Of a DNA stretch of 64,000 nucleotides, positions 1 to 7,733 are shown piece by piece. The notes under the pieces are model-generated. The model saw nothing but the letters and a program-made list of their open reading frames with translations, did not search any database and was not told the DNA's origin. Made by a program: the position numbers and the translations under genes. Source of the DNA: Spirilliplanes yamanashiensis (GTDB taxonomy: Bacteria > Actinomycetota > Actinomycetes > Mycobacteriales > Micromonosporaceae); contig NZ_BOOY01000003.1 in the NCBI RefSeq assembly GCF_016863475.1, positions 238,081 through 302,080 of the forward strand, read 5' to 3'. Each line of letters starts with the position of its first letter. Positions within the stretch are counted from its first letter, which is position 1.

Positions 1-3000
1 AGGAGACGACCGACGCGCGCGGGAACACCAGCCGGACGAAGTACGTCACCGCCCACGGCGGGCTCCTCACGGCGACGGAGGTCACCGACGCGCTGGGCCA
101 CACGGTCACGACCGCCAAGGAACCCGCGTGGGACCTGCCGACCAGCGTCACGGACGCCAACCGCGCGGTGACGACGTTCCGTTACGACGGACTCGGCCGT
201 ACGACAGCGGTCTGGTTGCCCGGGCGGAGCACTCCGGACCGTCCCACCATGAAATTCTCGTACCTGGTCCGCAAGTCGGGAGGACCGACCGCGATCGTCT
301 CCGAGCACCTGCTCACGAGCGGATCGAACTACAAGGCCACCGTGACGCTGTACGACGGGTTCCTGCGCAAGCGGCAGGTTCAGACAAGCGCACCCGGCGG
401 CGGCCGCCACCTGGCCGACACGTTCCACAACGCCCACGGCAAGCTCGCCTGGGAGTCGCAGCCCTATCACGACACCACCAACGCGGAGCCCGGTACAGAC
501 CTCGGCCGGCCGCAGGGACAGATCCCCGGTCTCACTGAGGTGCACTACGACGGTGCCGGACGCGAGACCGACAAAGTGTTCAAGGCGCTCGGCGCGGAAA
601 AGTGGCGCACCACGACGATTCACGACGGCGACCGGCAGACGGTCATCCCGCCGTTGGGAGGCACCGCGACGACCGCCATTGTCGACGCCCATGAACGCAC
701 CACCGAGTTGCGCCAGTACCGGAACGTGAAAGACGCCGGCAAGGACGACCCCACCCTCTTCGACACCATCCAGTACGACTACGACCTGCGGGGGAACCTG
801 GAGAAGATCGTCGACGCGGCATCGAACGTCTGGTCCTACACATACGATCTGCGTGGGCGCCAGCGGACCGCCGACGACCCGGACAAGGGCCTCGTCAAGA
901 CGTCCTACGATGCGGCCGGCAATGTCGAGACGGTCGAGGACGCCGGCGGCAAGGTGATCGCCTACACCTACGACAAGGGCAACCGTAAGTGGACCGTCCG
1001 GGACGGGTCCGTCACCGGACCGAAGCGGGCGGAGTGGTTCTACGACGACCTCGAGAACGGCGCCGGCAAGCTGAGCAGGTCCGTCCGGTACGTCGGTGGC
1101 GTCGCTTATGAGTCCCGGGTCGACGCGTACGACACGGCGGGCCGTCCCACGAAGACGTCCGTCGTCCTCCCGGCGGGTGCCGGCGGACTGTGCGCCGCCG
1201 AGGCGGCGGCACCCTGTGTGTACTCGACGGACCTGACCTACAAGCAGAACGGCTCGCCGGCCACCACTACCCTGCCCAAGGCGGCCCAGCTGCCCGCCGA
1301 GAAGCTCACCTACGGCTACAACGACGTGGGGGAGCAGACGTCGCTGATCTCGCCGACCCAGATCTACGTCGGCTCGGTGGTGTACGACAAGCTCGGACAG
1401 CTGACACAGCGTGAACTCGGCAACGTGGGTAACCGCGTCTCGATCACATCGACCTTCGACGGCGCGACTCGGCGGCTCGCCGCCACGAACGTGGTCCCCG
1501 AGAGGAAGGCCGAGGCGGCCAACTACAGCTACGACTACGACGCCGCCGGCAACGTCACGATGGTCTCTGACGCGCCGCAGGGACAGAAGGTCGACACTCA
1601 GTGCTACTCCTACGACTACCTGCGCCGGCTCACCGACGCCTGGACGCCGAGGAGTAACGACTGCAAGGCGGCGCCTGACGACGACACCGCACTCGACGGC
1701 CCGGCACCGTACTGGCACTCGTGGACGTACGACCGGACTGGAAACAGAACCCAGGAGGTGCGTCACAGCAGCGCCGGGGACACGACGCTGACCTACACCT
1801 ATCCGACAGCTGGTGCGGCAGCGGTGCGCCCGCACGCCGTCACCTCCGTCCTGACGCAGGCACCCGGTAAGCCTGCCGTCAGCCGCGAGTTCACCTACGA
1901 CGATGCGGGCAACATGCGCACCCGTTCGTCCGGCGCGGGTGCGCAGCAGATGCTCACCTGGGACGCCGAGGGCCGGCTCGAGTCCGTGTCGGAATCGGGC
2001 GGTACGACCAGCTTCGTCTACGACGCCGACGGCAATCGCCTGATGCGCAAGGATGCGGCCGGTTCAACCGTGTTCCTACCGGGCGGCACCGAACTCACCC
2101 TGGCAACGGGGGCCACGGCGGCCAAGGCCACCCGCTATTACAGCCACAAGGAAACCGTTGTCGCGACCCGGTCGGATGCGGGCCTGTTCTGGCTGGTCGG
2201 AGACCATCACGGTACCGTGGAGATGGCGGTCAACGCTCTCACGCTCGCCGTCACGAAGCGCCGGACCCTGCCGTTCGGCGAGATCCGCGGCGGTGCCCCC
2301 GCCGGCTGGCCGGCGACCATGGACAAGGGATTCGTGGGAGGAACTGCGGATCGGACGGGCCTGACGCACCTCGGCGCTCGGCTCTACGACCCGCTGCTGG
2401 GTCGGTTCATCTCTGTGGACCCTGTTATCGATCCGCAGAATCCGCAGCAGCTGAACGGCTACAGCTACGCCAACAACAACCCGGGCACGATGTCGGACCC
2501 GACCGGCTTGTATCCGTCGCACTGCGCAACGCAGCTGTGCGCCGAGTCGTACACCCCGCCGGCCCCCAAGAAGACAGCTCCAAAGAAGACCTATCCGGTG
2601 GCGAACACGACGTCGAACGGCCGCAAGTACATCTGGAACCCGATGCTGGGGATGACGCAGGAACAGATTGACGCCCGCGCCAAGATCATCAATACCGCCA
2701 CGGTGAAACAGGCGCTGACACACTTCGCGTCGGGCCGGGAGCCGCGGCACCAGGAGTACTACCAGGTCGATGAGATGACGCTGGGTATCCGGTCCTCAGA
2801 TCACATGGACTGGGTGCGTCAGCTGCTCACGTTCATGATCGGCCAAGGTGGCTACGACCCGGACCGCAACATCAACTACGATCTCCCGAAGGGCGAGGCC
2901 GGATCGGCCCGGGCCAAGCGCGACCTGCTGACGATGAGCCTGTACGGGACCTCGTCCGACAAGGGCGAGCGAATTTCGGCGGCCGAGGCGGCTGTGGGTT

Positions 3001-3218
3001 CCTACCGGCTGAACTACCAGGTGGCCGCTGTCGATCCCGTCAAGGGACGAGCTGTGGTCGCGTTCACTGCGACCAACACCTGGGATGTGAAGTCAATGAC
3101 CCGTCCGCCGTGGATCGACAAGGCATCGTGGAATCCGCCGGAGCCCGCGTCGGGGAGGCTGTCCGATGTCACGCAGACGTTCAGTTGGGTGGAGGTGATC
3201 CCCTTCAGTGCCGAGTAG
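1..3218 (+). CDS. RHS-repeat polymorphic toxin-like protein, 5' truncated by the window
   Basis: The frame is open from base 3, so the gene begins before the window; about 1071 residues are visible. It is full of YD repeats (YDxxGR, YDAAGN, YDYDAAGNV) that build the RHS beta-cage shell. The shell ends at the usual boundary GLTHLGARLYDP...GRFISVDP...DPTGL, around bases 2340-2508. The last roughly 235 residues after DPTGL are the variable tip. The tip has a short Pro/Lys linker (PAPKKTAPKK) and no Hint or recognisable nuclease or deaminase motif. RHS shells of this type encapsulate a C-terminal effector, used between cells or for other secreted roles; the tip's activity is unknown. The next gene starts 11 bases before this stop, so the two are probably translated together. 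The shell is clearly related to that of the complete RHS gene at 12527, but the tips differ. Confidence 0.9.
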   Translation, partial: ETTDARGNTSRTKYVTAHGGLLTATEVTDALGHTVTTAKEPAWDLPTSVTDANRAVTTFRYDGLGRTTAVWLPGRSTPDRPTMKFSYLVRKSGGPTAIVSEHLLTSGSNYKATVTLYDGFLRKRQVQTSAPGGGRHLADTFHNAHGKLAWESQPYHDTTNAEPGTDLGRPQGQIPGLTEVHYDGAGRETDKVFKALGAEKWRTTTIHDGDRQTVIPPLGGTATTAIVDAHERTTELRQYRNVKDAGKDDPTLFDTIQYDYDLRGNLEKIVDAASNVWSYTYDLRGRQRTADDPDKGLVKTSYDAAGNVETVEDAGGKVIAYTYDKGNRKWTVRDGSVTGPKRAEWFYDDLENGAGKLSRSVRYVGGVAYESRVDAYDTAGRPTKTSVVLPAGAGGLCAAEAAAPCVYSTDLTYKQNGSPATTTLPKAAQLPAEKLTYGYNDVGEQTSLISPTQIYVGSVVYDKLGQLTQRELGNVGNRVSITSTFDGATRRLAATNVVPERKAEAANYSYDYDAAGNVTMVSDAPQGQKVDTQCYSYDYLRRLTDAWTPRSNDCKAAPDDDTALDGPAPYWHSWTYDRTGNRTQEVRHSSAGDTTLTYTYPTAGAAAVRPHAVTSVLTQAPGKPAVSREFTYDDAGNMRTRSSGAGAQQMLTWDAEGRLESVSESGGTTSFVYDADGNRLMRKDAAGSTVFLPGGTELTLATGATAAKATRYYSHKETVVATRSDAGLFWLVGDHHGTVEMAVNALTLAVTKRRTLPFGEIRGGAPAGWPATMDKGFVGGTADRTGLTHLGARLYDPLLGRFISVDPVIDPQNPQQLNGYSYANNNPGTMSDPTGLYPSHCATQLCAESYTPPAPKKTAPKKTYPVANTTSNGRKYIWNPMLGMTQEQIDARAKIINTATVKQALTHFASGREPRHQEYYQVDEMTLGIRSSDHMDWVRQLLTFMIGQGGYDPDRNINYDLPKGEAGSARAKRDLLTMSLYGTSSDKGERISAAEAAVGSYRLNYQVAAVDPVKGRAVVAFTATNTWDVKSMTRPPWIDKASWNPPEPASGRLSDVTQTFSWVEVIPFSAE

Positions 3219-3732
3219 AAATGCACGTCTCGCCGGGCGTGGCGGCCTGTGGCTCACTGGACCGGTCCTGCTGGCCGCCGCGCTCGGGCTCGCCGGGTGC
3301 GGGCCCACGACGGCACCTGATCCCGCGCCCCCTCCGCCGACCGCCGCCGACATGGCGGGCGGGTGGTGCGGGGATCCCGGTGAACCCGGTGAGCGGGTAT
3401 CCCTCCGTTCGGACGGGACGTTCCTCGTCGAAGGGCTCAGCGAAGAGGTCACCGACGAGTTGCTGGCCAGGTCGGGCTACGTCGACGGGTATCGGGTGAA
3501 AACCGAGTTCGGCGGCGTGCGCCCCACCACCGGTGCCGGCACATGGAGGCTTTACGATGCGCCGTCGTACGCGGTGGTCCGTCTGGAGTTCGAGCAGTTG
3601 GCTCGGCGTGCCGTCGACGACGGTTTGAGCTTGAAGGTGGACCACGAAGGCGGTGATCGGTTGCTGTTCTTCTACGTCGGTGACGCCGACAGCGGTGACC
3701 GGCACGTTTTCAGGTCCTGCGGATCGGCATGA
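3208..3732 (+). CDS. Small lipoprotein, candidate immunity partner of the RHS tip
   Basis: A 174-residue protein with a GTG start inside the end of the RHS gene (11-base overlap). The N-terminus has basic residues, a hydrophobic stretch and a lipobox LAGC at residues 28-31, so it should be lipidated at Cys31 and sit on the outer face of the membrane. The mature part carries WCGDPGE, then a domain with FLVEGLSEE, TEFGGVRPTTGAGTW and a C-terminal Arg-Ser-Cys. I do not recognise the family. The next gene encodes a paralogue with the same motifs in the same order. Overlap with an RHS effector gene is the usual position of an immunity gene, and a surface lipoprotein would suit a toxin acting outside the cytoplasm. 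That role is inference. Confidence 0.75.
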   Translation: MPSRNARLAGRGGLWLTGPVLLAAALGLAGCGPTTAPDPAPPPPTAADMAGGWCGDPGEPGERVSLRSDGTFLVEGLSEEVTDELLARSGYVDGYRVKTEFGGVRPTTGAGTWRLYDAPSYAVVRLEFEQLARRAVDDGLSLKVDHEGGDRLLFFYVGDADSGDRHVFRSCGSA

Positions 3733-3800
3733 ACGGTCGTCCGCCGGATTCTCGGCGGACGGCCGGCAGGCATTCGACTGATAGAGGTGACTCGAGTTCC

Positions 3801-4349
3801 ATGCCGACCGACCGATTCGTCCGCCGGACGACTCCGCTGGCCGTCCTGGCGGCAGTCGTCGCGCTGGCGGGTTGCACGCCGAAACCGGCGGCCGGCCCTC
3901 CGCCCGCTCCGGCGGTGACGCCGTCCGCCGGCTCGATGACTCTCGGGCCGCCGAGTAAGGCTGACCTGGCCGGAGTCTGGTGCGGTGAGCCTGGCGAGAC
4001 GGTGATGCTCAGCCCGGACAGCACCTTTGTAGTGGAAGGCCTCAGTGAGGCGTTTACGAAGGCGCTGTTCGACGATGACGGATACGTCGGTGACAACCGT
4101 CTTCAGGCGGAGTTCGGCGGCGTCCGTCCTACCATCGGTGCCGGAAGGTGGGCACTGTTCGACGCACCGACCTTCCTCGTCGTCGACCTCGGCTTCGACA
4201 GGCTGGGAACTCGCGCCTTCGAGGAGAGCTTCGGCCTTTCGGTGAGCCGAGAAGGCAGTGAGCGCCACCTCTATTTCTCCATCGGCGACCCCGACGATGG
4301 CAATCAGCACCGGTTCACGAGGTGCGAAGGCGCTTCAACAAACGTCTGA
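3801..4349 (+). CDS. Small lipoprotein, paralogue of the preceding gene
   Basis: A 182-residue protein from the ATG at 3801, chosen because a purine-rich site (AGAGGTG, about 3783) precedes it and a signal sequence follows at once. An upstream in-frame start at 3729 would add 24 residues before the signal peptide. The lipobox is LAGC at residues 22-25. The mature domain repeats the neighbour's landmarks: WCGEPGE, FVVEGLSEAF, AEFGGVRPTIGAGRW and a late Arg-Cys. The pair therefore looks like a tandem duplication that has since diverged. Function is unknown. It could be a second immunity lipoprotein specific for another variant of the RHS tip. The gene ends 25 bases before the convergent PadR gene. 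Confidence 0.75.
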   Translation: MPTDRFVRRTTPLAVLAAVVALAGCTPKPAAGPPPAPAVTPSAGSMTLGPPSKADLAGVWCGEPGETVMLSPDSTFVVEGLSEAFTKALFDDDGYVGDNRLQAEFGGVRPTIGAGRWALFDAPTFLVVDLGFDRLGTRAFEESFGLSVSREGSERHLYFSIGDPDDGNQHRFTRCEGASTNV

Positions 4350-4373
4350 TCACCGGACCGGGCGGGCAGCCGC

Positions 4374-4940
4374 TCAGGCCGGGGCGAGGTCGGCGCGGTT
4401 CCAGGTGAGGGTGCCGTCGCGCAGCTCGGCGACCACCCGGCGCAGCCAGGCCAGCTCGGTCGCCGTCAGCGCGTCCTTGTACTCCTCCTCGATCAGGAAC
4501 AGCCGGGGCAGGTCGGGCGCCGGGGGCTTCGCGGCCTGCGCCGCCTCCAGCGCCTCGATGCGGGCGGCCAGCAGGTCGGCGACCTGGGGCGGTTCGAGCA
4601 GGGCGATGAGGGCGAGCGCGACGGGGAACTCGGGGAACTCGCGCGGCGGGGTGCTGAGCATGGTGGTGAGCCAGCCGTGCAGGGTGGCGTGGCCCGTCTC
4701 GGTGATCTCGTAGACGGTGCGTTCCGGGCGGCCGGTGTCGCGGGCGGTGAGCGCCGGGGTGGCGAGGCCGTCGCGGACGAGGCGGTCGAGGGTCTGGTAG
4801 ACGCTGTTGCGCTGCGCGACGTTGACCAGGGTGTCCTGCGCGCGTTCCTTGATCACCTGCTGCATCCGGTACGGGTGCATCGGGGCCTCCGCCAGCAGCG
4901 CCAGCACCAGCACGGCCAGGGGGGAACGACGCGGTGTCAC
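4374..4940 (-). CDS. PadR-family transcriptional regulator
   Basis: A 188-residue regulator from a GTG at 4940. This start puts the winged-helix domain at the N-terminus (PLAVLVLALLAEAPMHPYRMQQVI), as normal for PadR proteins; a longer open frame upstream would run through the divergent promoter. Residues 1 to about 85 form the PadR winged helix, including the conserved QRNSVYQTLDRLVRDGL recognition region and wing. The C-terminal part, about 90-188, is helical, like the dimerisation domain of the PadR-s2/Vir subfamily. The gene is divergent from a flavin monooxygenase, and a 19-bp palindrome lies in the 52-base gap. The probable role is repression of the monooxygenase, with an aromatic or drug-like substrate as ligand, and autoregulation; this is inferred from the layout. 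Confidence 0.88.
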   Translation of the reverse strand: MTPRRSPLAVLVLALLAEAPMHPYRMQQVIKERAQDTLVNVAQRNSVYQTLDRLVRDGLATPALTARDTGRPERTVYEITETGHATLHGWLTTMLSTPPREFPEFPVALALIALLEPPQVADLLAARIEALEAAQAAKPPAPDLPRLFLIEEEYKDALTATELAWLRRVVAELRDGTLTWNRADLAPA

Positions 4941-4966
4941 GCCCGTCAGCCTAGTGGTTCCCGCGC

Positions 4967-4985
4967 CTAGACATTTTATGTATAG
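4967..4985. promoter_or_regulatory. Palindromic operator, probably bound by the adjacent PadR regulator
   Basis: The sequence CTAGACATTTTATGTATAG is an inverted repeat with half-site CTAnACAT around a TTT centre and one mismatch in the outer arms. ACAT/ATGT half-sites are typical of PadR operators. It is the only AT-rich stretch in the gap between the PadR gene and the monooxygenase, and it overlaps the monooxygenase -10 box. Binding would block RNA polymerase directly. Confidence 0.7.
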
Positions 4986-4986
4986 T
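4981..4986 (+). promoter_or_regulatory. -10 box of the flavin monooxygenase gene
   Basis: TATAGT lies 6 bases before the ATG at 4993 and no Shine-Dalgarno sequence separates them, so the transcript is probably leaderless. The box forms the right arm of the PadR-type palindrome. Confidence 0.65.
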
Positions 4987-4992
4987 CCTGGC

Positions 4993-6150
4993 ATGACTAA
5001 ACAAGTGGTCGTCATCGGGGGCGGGATCGCCGGTACGGTCGCGGCCATCGCCCTGCAGCGCGCCGGGTTCGCCCCGGCGGTCCATGAGGCCCACCCGCGC
5101 TCCGCCGACGAGCGCGGCGCGTTCCTCACCCTCGCCGTCAACGGCCAGCGCGCCCTGCGCGCCCTCGGCCTCGACCCCGCCGAGGTGCTCGCCGCCGGCT
5201 ACCCGACGCCGACCGTCGCGATGGGCAACGGCGCCGGCCGGCACTGGGCGGACCTGCCGCTCGGCGGGCCCACCCCCGACGGCCTGGTCACCCGCACCAT
5301 CCGCCGCGCCGACCTGTACGCCGCGCTGCGCGACGAGGCCGTGCGGCGCGGCATCCCGGTCACGTACGGGCGGCGGCTCACCGGCCTGCGGCACGACGGC
5401 GCGGGCGTCACCGCGGAGTTCGCCGACGGCGCCGAGGCGCGCGGCGCGCTGCTCGTCGGCGCCGACGGCCTGCACTCGCGCACCCGCACCCTGCTCGACC
5501 CGCACGCCGCGCCGCCGCGCAACCTCGGCCTGCTCAACACCGGCGGCTTCACCGACCGCCCGGTCGCCGCGGGCGTTTCGCCCGGCACGGTGCGGATGGC
5601 GTTCGGGCGGCGCTGCTTCTTCGGCTGGTCCGCCGCGCCCGACGGGTCGGTGTGGTGGTTCGCCAACCCGCCGGGGCACTCGTACCCCGGCGGCGACTGG
5701 CGGGCGCACCTCACGGACCTGTTCGCCGGCGACGCCGTCCCCGCCCGCGCGATCATCGCCGCCACCGACGACCTGCTCGGCCCGTGGCCGACGTTCGACC
5801 TGCCGGACGTGGCGGTGTGGCGCCGGGGGCACGCGGTGCTGGCCGGCGACGCCGCGCACGCCATGTCGCCGTCGTCCGGGCAGGGCGCGTCCATGGCGAT
5901 CGAGGACGCCGTCGTGCTGGGCGCCTGCGTGCGCGACGCCGCCGGCGTGCCGGAGGCGCTGGCCGCGTACGAGCGGATCCGCCGCCCGCGGGTGCGCCGG
6001 GTCGTGGCCCACGGCCGCCGCAACGGCACCGGCAAGGCCGCCGGTCCGGTCGGGCGCCGGGTCAACGACGTGCTGATGCCCGTGGTGCTGCGCGCCGTCG
6101 CCCGCCGCCCGCAGGCCACCGCCTGGCTGCTCGACCACCGGGTGGCGTAG
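4993..6150 (+). CDS. FAD-dependent monooxygenase (PHBH/aromatic hydroxylase-like)
   Basis: A 385-residue single-component flavoprotein. The N-terminal Rossmann motif GGGIAG is at residues 9-14. The middle motif GADGLHSRTR contacts both FAD and NAD(P)H in this family, and the FAD-ribityl motif GDAAHAMSPSSGQGAS lies in the C-terminal half. Length and motif order match class A flavin monooxygenases that hydroxylate aromatic compounds or inactivate drugs such as tetracyclines or rifamycins; the substrate cannot be read from sequence. The ATG at 4993 was chosen because it directly precedes the Rossmann strand and follows a -10 box. The gene is controlled by the divergent PadR regulator in the likely model. 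Confidence 0.88.
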   Translation: MTKQVVVIGGGIAGTVAAIALQRAGFAPAVHEAHPRSADERGAFLTLAVNGQRALRALGLDPAEVLAAGYPTPTVAMGNGAGRHWADLPLGGPTPDGLVTRTIRRADLYAALRDEAVRRGIPVTYGRRLTGLRHDGAGVTAEFADGAEARGALLVGADGLHSRTRTLLDPHAAPPRNLGLLNTGGFTDRPVAAGVSPGTVRMAFGRRCFFGWSAAPDGSVWWFANPPGHSYPGGDWRAHLTDLFAGDAVPARAIIAATDDLLGPWPTFDLPDVAVWRRGHAVLAGDAAHAMSPSSGQGASMAIEDAVVLGACVRDAAGVPEALAAYERIRRPRVRRVVAHGRRNGTGKAAGPVGRRVNDVLMPVVLRAVARRPQATAWLLDHRVA

Positions 6151-6210
6151 CGGGCCGGGTCACACCCGGGTGCGTTCAGGTCGGCGCGGGCCCGGCCGAT
6201 GGGCCCCGGC

Positions 6211-7692
6211 ATGACCCGCCCGCGCGCCACCCGCCCCGACGGGGTGCTGGCCGTGCTGGCGGTGACCGGCCTGCTCTACCTCGCCCTGGCGGCGGCGGGC
6301 GTCGACGGGACCGCCCGGGTGGCCGCGCCGTGGGCGGCGATGACGGTCGCGCACGCCCTCGCCGTGGCGCCCGCCCTGCGGGTCGCCCGCACCCGCTCCG
6401 CGCCCCGGGCGGTGCGCCGGCTGTGGGGCGCGGTCGCGTTCACCGCCGCGACGTTCCTCGCCGGGGACCTGTACCAGGTCACCGTCATCGCCGCCGAGCC
6501 CCGATCCGAGGCGGCGGTCTGGGGCGCCGACCCCGTTCTCTACCTCAGCTCGGCCGGGACGCTGGTGCTGGTCGTCGTCATGCTCAGCACGCCGCTCGGG
6601 CTCGGCCGGGGCCGCGGGCGCGGCCGGTTCCGGCTCGACATCGCCACGATCATGGTCGCGACGGCCACCGTCAGCGTGCACGGCACCGCCCTGCCCGACG
6701 CGGCGGGCGCGGTGGCCTGGACGGTGTCGCTCGTCGACTCCGTCGTGCTCGGCACGGGCACGCTGCTGCTCGCCGTCTACGCCACGGTCAAGCTCACGTT
6801 CAGCCCCGCCCCGCCGTTCGCCCCGCTCGCCGGGCGGCTGGCTGGCACCGCGGCCGCGCTGGAGACGGTGCTGCAGATCCTGCCGGACAGCTGGTACCTC
6901 GGGCCGCACGCCGCCTGGGTGCAGGCGGGGCACGTCGCCGCGAACCTGGCGCTGGCGGCCGCCGCCCGGGTCCAGTGGCGGTGCACGGCCGCCGGCCCGG
7001 CCGCCGCGGCGGGCAGCCGGGGGCGGGCGTACTCGGTGCTGCCGTACGCCGCGATCGGCGTCACCTACGCGCTGCTGGTGTGGACGCTCGCCGACACCGG
7101 GCTGACGGGCGAGGCCTGGATCGTGGTGGGCGGCGCCATCGTCAGCACCGCCCTGGTGGTGGTGCGGCAGGTGGCGGCGTTCCGGCACATCGCGGAGCTG
7201 CTGGCCGAGCGGGACGCCCTCGCCGCGCAGCTGCGCCACCAGGCGTTCCACGACAGCCTGACGGGCCTGGCCAACCGGGCGCTGTTCCTGGAGCGGCTGG
7301 CCGCCGCGCTGCCGGCCGCCCCCGCCGTCCTGCTCATCGACCTGGACGACTTCAAGCCGGTGAACGACCGGTACGGCCACGCGGCCGGCGACCGGCTGCT
7401 CGTCGAGGTGGCCCGCCGGCTCACCGCGGCCGTGCGGGCCGGCGACACCGTGGCCCGGCTCGGCGGCGACGAGTTCGCGGTGATCGTGGCGGGCGACGGC
7501 GCCGGCGCGGTGCCGGCCCGGGTGGCCGCGGCGCTGGCCGAGCCGTTCGCCGTCGGCGACACCGGGGCCAGCATCGGCGTGGCCCACGCCCGCCCCGGCC
7601 AGTCCGCCGACGCCGTGCTGCACGAGGCGGATCTGGCGATGTACGCCGCGAAGGCGCGGGGGAAGGGCACGCTGGTGGAGTACGCCGCCTGA
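6211..7692 (+). CDS. Membrane-bound diguanylate cyclase (GGDEF)
   Basis: A 493-residue protein if started at ATG 6211; ATG 6199 is also in frame and adds 4 residues. The first roughly 310 residues are hydrophobic with about eight to ten membrane segments. They are followed by a short helical stretch and a GGDEF domain that opens with FHDSLTGLANRALF. The active-site motif GGDEF is intact at residues 418-422. An RAGD sequence lies exactly five residues before it, matching the RxxD inhibitory site that binds cyclic di-GMP. It should therefore be an active, product-inhibited cyclic di-GMP synthase, and no EAL domain follows. The integral membrane part is probably the sensor. Flanking genes are functionally unrelated. 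Confidence 0.88.
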   Translation: MTRPRATRPDGVLAVLAVTGLLYLALAAAGVDGTARVAAPWAAMTVAHALAVAPALRVARTRSAPRAVRRLWGAVAFTAATFLAGDLYQVTVIAAEPRSEAAVWGADPVLYLSSAGTLVLVVVMLSTPLGLGRGRGRGRFRLDIATIMVATATVSVHGTALPDAAGAVAWTVSLVDSVVLGTGTLLLAVYATVKLTFSPAPPFAPLAGRLAGTAAALETVLQILPDSWYLGPHAAWVQAGHVAANLALAAAARVQWRCTAAGPAAAAGSRGRAYSVLPYAAIGVTYALLVWTLADTGLTGEAWIVVGGAIVSTALVVVRQVAAFRHIAELLAERDALAAQLRHQAFHDSLTGLANRALFLERLAAALPAAPAVLLIDLDDFKPVNDRYGHAAGDRLLVEVARRLTAAVRAGDTVARLGGDEFAVIVAGDGAGAVPARVAAALAEPFAVGDTGASIGVAHARPGQSADAVLHEADLAMYAAKARGKGTLVEYAA

Positions 7693-7721
7693 CACCCTTA
7701 GCGATCGTTAAGTTTCCCGCC

Positions 7722-7727
7722 TAGAGT
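7722..7727 (+). promoter_or_regulatory. -10 box of the isobutyryl-CoA mutase gene
   Basis: TAGAGT, six bases (GTCGGC) before the ATG at 7734. No ribosome-binding site is present between, which suggests a leaderless mRNA. Confidence 0.55.
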
Positions 7728-7733
7728 GTCGGC

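Noticed and set aside
4807..4992. An upstream start for the flavin monooxygenase
   Set aside because: It overlaps the PadR gene; the ATG at 4993 sits just before the Rossmann motif and after the -10 box.
4941..5141. An N-terminal extension of the PadR gene
   Set aside because: It would run through the divergent promoter and add residues before the winged helix, unlike any PadR protein.
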